Source of the DNA: Streptomyces sp. TRM68416
Lineage (GTDB): Bacteria; Actinomycetota; Actinomycetes; Streptomycetales; Streptomycetaceae
NCBI RefSeq assembly: GCF_014596915.1
Contig: NZ_JACVWU010000029.1
Location: 1-64,000 of the forward strand
Direction of reading: 5' to 3'
Length of the DNA stretch: 64,000 nt
In this document: piece by piece, positions 61,379 through 64,000 of the stretch
Numbering within the stretch: position 1 is the stretch's first letter
Layout: each line of letters begins with the position of its first letter
Program-made: the position numbers and the translations under genes
Notes under the pieces: generated by a model
Database searches by the model: none
The model's input: only the letters and a program-made list of their open reading frames with translations
What the model was told of the DNA's origin: nothing

Positions 61379-63859
61379 GTGCACGGGAACGAACACACCA
61401 CCGGCAAAGCCAGAGCCGAGGCCCACAGACGACGCTTCCGCAAGACGATCGCGCTGCTCACCGGCGCACTCCTCGCCGGAGCGTCCCTGACCCTCGCGGC
61501 ACCCCGGGCCGTCGCCGACGCCGACGAAGCGGCCGCCGAGGACTTCCAGCAGGTCACCCTCGCCAAGGGCGAACCGGAGGTCGGCGAGCCCATGTCGCTC
61601 GCCGTCCTCCCGGACCGCTCGGTCCTGCACACCTCCCGCGACGGCGAACTCCGCCTCACCGACGCGGCGGGCAACACCAGCCTCGCCGGCAAGCTCGACG
61701 TGTACACGCACGACGAGGAGGGCCTCCAAGGCATCGGCGTCGACCCCGACTTCACCACCAACCGCTTCATCTACCTGTACTACGCACCCCCGTTGAACAC
61801 CCCGGCCGGCGACGCCCCCGAGACCGGCACCGCGGCCGACTTCGCACCCTTCGACGGCGTCAACCGGCTCTCCCGGTTCGTGCTGAAGAACGACGGCACC
61901 CTCGACAAGGCCAGCGAGACGAAGATCCTCGACGTGCCGGCCTCCCGCGGCATCTGCTGCCACGTCGGCGGCGACATCGACTTCGACGCGGCCGGCAACC
62001 TGTACCTGTCGACGGGCGACGACACCAACCCGTTCCAGTCCGACGGCTTCACCCCGATCGACGAACGCGCGAACCGCAACCCGGCCTTCGACGCCCAGCG
62101 TTCCGCCGGCAACACCAACGACCTGCGCGGCAAGATCCTTCGCATCAAGGTCAACGCCGACGGCGGCTACACCGTGCCCGAGGGCAACCTCTTCGCGCCC
62201 GGCACCGACCGGACACGGCCCGAGATCTACGCCATGGGCTTCCGCAACCCGTTCCGGTTCAGCGTCGACCAGAAGACCGGCATGCTCTACGTCGGCGACT
62301 ACGGGTCCGACGCCGGCACCGCCAACCCCTCCCGCGGACCCGCCGGCCAGGTCGAGTTCGCCCGCGTCACCGGCCCCGGCAACTTCGGCTGGCCGTACTG
62401 CACCGGCGACAACGATGCCTACGTCGACTACGACTTCGCCACCGGCCGGTCCGGCGACGCCTTCGACTGCGACGCCCCGAAGAACACCTCGCCCCACAAC
62501 ACCGGACTGACCGACCTGCCCCCGGCACAGCCCGCCTGGATCCCGTACGACGGCGGCTCCCTGCCCGAGTTCGGCACCGGCTCTGAGTCCCCGATGGGCG
62601 GCCCGGTCTACCGCTACGACCCCGCGCTCGACTCGCCGGTGAAGTTCCCCGAGGCCTACGACGGCGACTTCTTCGCCGGGGAGTTCGGCCGCCGCTGGAT
62701 CAAGCGCATCACCAGCGACGCCGACGGGGCCGTACAGTCCATCAACGACGTGCCCTGGACCGGCACCCAGATCATGGACATGGCCTTCGGCCCCGACGGC
62801 GCGCTGTACGTCCTCGACTACGGCACCTCCTGGTTCGGCGGCGACGAGCACTCCGCCCTGTACCGCATCGAGAACGCCACCGGCAGCCACGCCCCGGTCG
62901 CGCAGGCCTCGGCGGACCGGACCTCCGGAACCGCGCCGCTGAGGGTGCGCTTCTCCTCCGAGGGCACCACCGACCAGGACGGCGACGCGCTCACCTACCA
63001 CTGGGACTTCGGCGACGGCGCCACCTCCACCGCCGCGAACCCGACGCACCGCTACCGCACGAACGGCACCTACACCGCGACCCTGACCGCGCAGGACCCC
63101 TCGGGGCGCTCCGGCAGCGCGAGCCTGCGGATCGTCGTCGGCAACACCGCGCCCCAGGTCACGCTCGAACTCCCGCGGGACGGGCAGCTGTTCAGCTTCG
63201 GCGACGCCATCCCGTTCCAGGTGCGGGTCACCGACCCCGAGGACCGGACCATCGACTGCGCCAAGGTCAAGGTCACCTTCATCCTCGGCCACGACAGCCA
63301 CGGCCACCCGGTGACCTCCGCCAACGGCTGCACCGGCACCCTCCAGACCACCGCCGACGGCGGCCACGACCCCAACGCCAACATCTTCGGGGTCTTCGAC
63401 GCCGAGTACACCGACGGAGGCGGCGGCCAGGCCCCGCTGACCACCCACGACCAGAACGTCCTTCAGCCCAAGCAGCGCCAGGCCGAGCACTTCGGCAACG
63501 GCTCCGGGGTCTCCGTCATCGCCAAGGACACCGCGCACGGCGGCAACACCGTGGGCGACATCCACCACGGCGACTGGATCTCCTTCACGCCGTACCTCCT
63601 GAGCGACGCGAAGTCCGTGACGGCACGGGTGTCGTCCGGCGGTGCCGGCGGGACACTGGAGTTCCGCGCCGGCTCCTCGACCGGCACCCTGCTCGGGAGG
63701 GCGACCGTGCCGGTGACCGGCGGCTGGGAGAACTTCCAGGACGTCACCACCGACCTGTCCCGCGCCCCGCGCGGCACCACCACGCTCTACCTGGTCTTCA
63801 AGGGAGCGGGCACGGGCGCCCTGTTCGACGTGGACGACTTCACCTTCACCACCGGCTGA
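61379..63859 (+). CDS. Secreted PQQ-dependent-type sugar dehydrogenase with PKD and carbohydrate-binding domains
   Basis: GTG 61379 has GGAGG upstream. The 826-aa protein has a signal peptide (TIALLTGALLAGASLTLAAPRAVA), a six-bladed propeller of the GSDH/soluble glucose dehydrogenase fold (about residues 55-500, including HVGGDIDFDAAGNLYLSTGDD with the catalytic-type His), a PKD domain (about 515-590, YHWDFGDGATSTAANPTHRY) and a C-terminal CBM6-like module (about 690-826, ending LFDVDDFTFTT). It is secreted and could oxidise sugars at the cell surface or bind polysaccharide; the cofactor is inferred from the fold. Confidence 0.83.
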   Translation: MHGNEHTTGKARAEAHRRRFRKTIALLTGALLAGASLTLAAPRAVADADEAAAEDFQQVTLAKGEPEVGEPMSLAVLPDRSVLHTSRDGELRLTDAAGNTSLAGKLDVYTHDEEGLQGIGVDPDFTTNRFIYLYYAPPLNTPAGDAPETGTAADFAPFDGVNRLSRFVLKNDGTLDKASETKILDVPASRGICCHVGGDIDFDAAGNLYLSTGDDTNPFQSDGFTPIDERANRNPAFDAQRSAGNTNDLRGKILRIKVNADGGYTVPEGNLFAPGTDRTRPEIYAMGFRNPFRFSVDQKTGMLYVGDYGSDAGTANPSRGPAGQVEFARVTGPGNFGWPYCTGDNDAYVDYDFATGRSGDAFDCDAPKNTSPHNTGLTDLPPAQPAWIPYDGGSLPEFGTGSESPMGGPVYRYDPALDSPVKFPEAYDGDFFAGEFGRRWIKRITSDADGAVQSINDVPWTGTQIMDMAFGPDGALYVLDYGTSWFGGDEHSALYRIENATGSHAPVAQASADRTSGTAPLRVRFSSEGTTDQDGDALTYHWDFGDGATSTAANPTHRYRTNGTYTATLTAQDPSGRSGSASLRIVVGNTAPQVTLELPRDGQLFSFGDAIPFQVRVTDPEDRTIDCAKVKVTFILGHDSHGHPVTSANGCTGTLQTTADGGHDPNANIFGVFDAEYTDGGGGQAPLTTHDQNVLQPKQRQAEHFGNGSGVSVIAKDTAHGGNTVGDIHHGDWISFTPYLLSDAKSVTARVSSGGAGGTLEFRAGSSTGTLLGRATVPVTGGWENFQDVTTDLSRAPRGTTTLYLVFKGAGTGALFDVDDFTFTTG

Positions 63860-63873
63860 GGAGGGAGAACCGG

Positions 63874-64000
63874 ATGCGATCAACTGGCCGACTGACAACG
63901 GTGCTCACCGGCACCACCCTGCTCCTGGGCTGCATGTCCGGGCCCGCCGAGTCCAAGCCCTCCGCCGACGACAGGGTGCTGGTCTTCTCCAAGACGGCCG
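63874..64000 (+). CDS. ThuA-like lipoprotein (5' part; leaves the window)
   Basis: The ATG at 63874 lies behind GGAGGGA, 15 bp after the dehydrogenase gene. The visible 42 residues give a lipoprotein signal (LTTVLTGTTLLLGC, lipidation at Cys20) and then VLVFSKTA, the first strand of ThuA-type trehalose-utilisation proteins. ThuA/ThuB-type proteins take part in 3-keto-disaccharide metabolism, which agrees with the preceding genes. The rest of the domain lies outside the window. Confidence 0.7.
   Translation, partial: MRSTGRLTTVLTGTTLLLGCMSGPAESKPSADDRVLVFSKTA

Overview
The base composition (very high G+C, GGAGG-type ribosome binding sites, GTG starts, a single TTA codon in a short leader ORF) and the gene families (DUF5753 regulator, SAV2177-type methyltransferase, ANTAR and SigB/F-type regulators, paired DUF2201 metallopeptidase and MoxR ATPase, CebR-type cellulase operators) point to a Streptomyces chromosome. 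I saw no rRNA or tRNA gene, CRISPR array, prophage or classical insertion sequence.

1-8 kb: a divergently transcribed TetR gene, an LmeA-like lipid-binding protein, then a 14-helix MFS exporter whose neighbouring TetR gene has decayed to a short remnant while the paired operator-like repeats remain. An intact related TetR follows, at the end of an unusual operon of a 202-aa protein of unknown function, a DyP peroxidase and a catalase-like haem protein. 8-13 kb: a PoxB-like ThDP enzyme and a stress/signalling group (SigB/F-family sigma factor, PAS-GAF protein, GAF-ANTAR protein). 13-18 kb: a secreted anchored protein, an aminotransferase-fold protein that seems to lack the PLP lysine and is translationally coupled to a metallo-beta-lactamase-fold protein, then a DedA/MBL pair. 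18-28 kb: a membrane-anchored phosphodiesterase, a MoxR ATPase gene broken by a small palindromic insertion, its DUF2201/VWA partner, OsmC, a CorA-like protein, GDPD and a solitary DnaK.

28-33 kb: methyltransferase and HTH regulators, a pterin carbinolamine dehydratase. 33-41 kb: a cellulose/xyloglucan locus with GH74-CBM2, CBM2-GH48 and CBM2-GH6 enzymes. GH48 and GH6 diverge from a shared control region with two CebR-like boxes, and the GH6 leader contains a 35-codon ORF with a TTA codon, a strong hairpin and 16-bp tandem repeats. These enzymes would release xyloglucan oligosaccharides and cellobiose outside the cell.

41-54 kb: His-rich methyltransferase, SDR, aldo/keto reductase, FadD, LysR with a bile-acid-symporter-family carrier, a secreted beta-propeller-like protein, FdhD carrying an in-frame palindromic insertion, a fragment of a formate dehydrogenase gene, an OFA-type MFS carrier with a 47-aa membrane partner, FabH and a GntR regulator. 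54-64 kb: a collinear sugar operon (ROK regulator, ABC importer, Gfo/Idh/MocA dehydrogenase, TIM-barrel isomerase/epimerase, secreted sugar dehydrogenase with PKD, and the start of a ThuA-like lipoprotein) that runs off the window. The set fits uptake and oxidative (3-keto type) breakdown of a glycoside, although the substrate cannot be read from sequence.

Repeats are a theme: two small palindromic elements sit inside genes (one breaks the frame, one is tolerated in frame), three copies of a longer intergenic repeat lie at 16.4, 18.3 and 35.7 kb, and there are two unrelated 16-bp tandem arrays.
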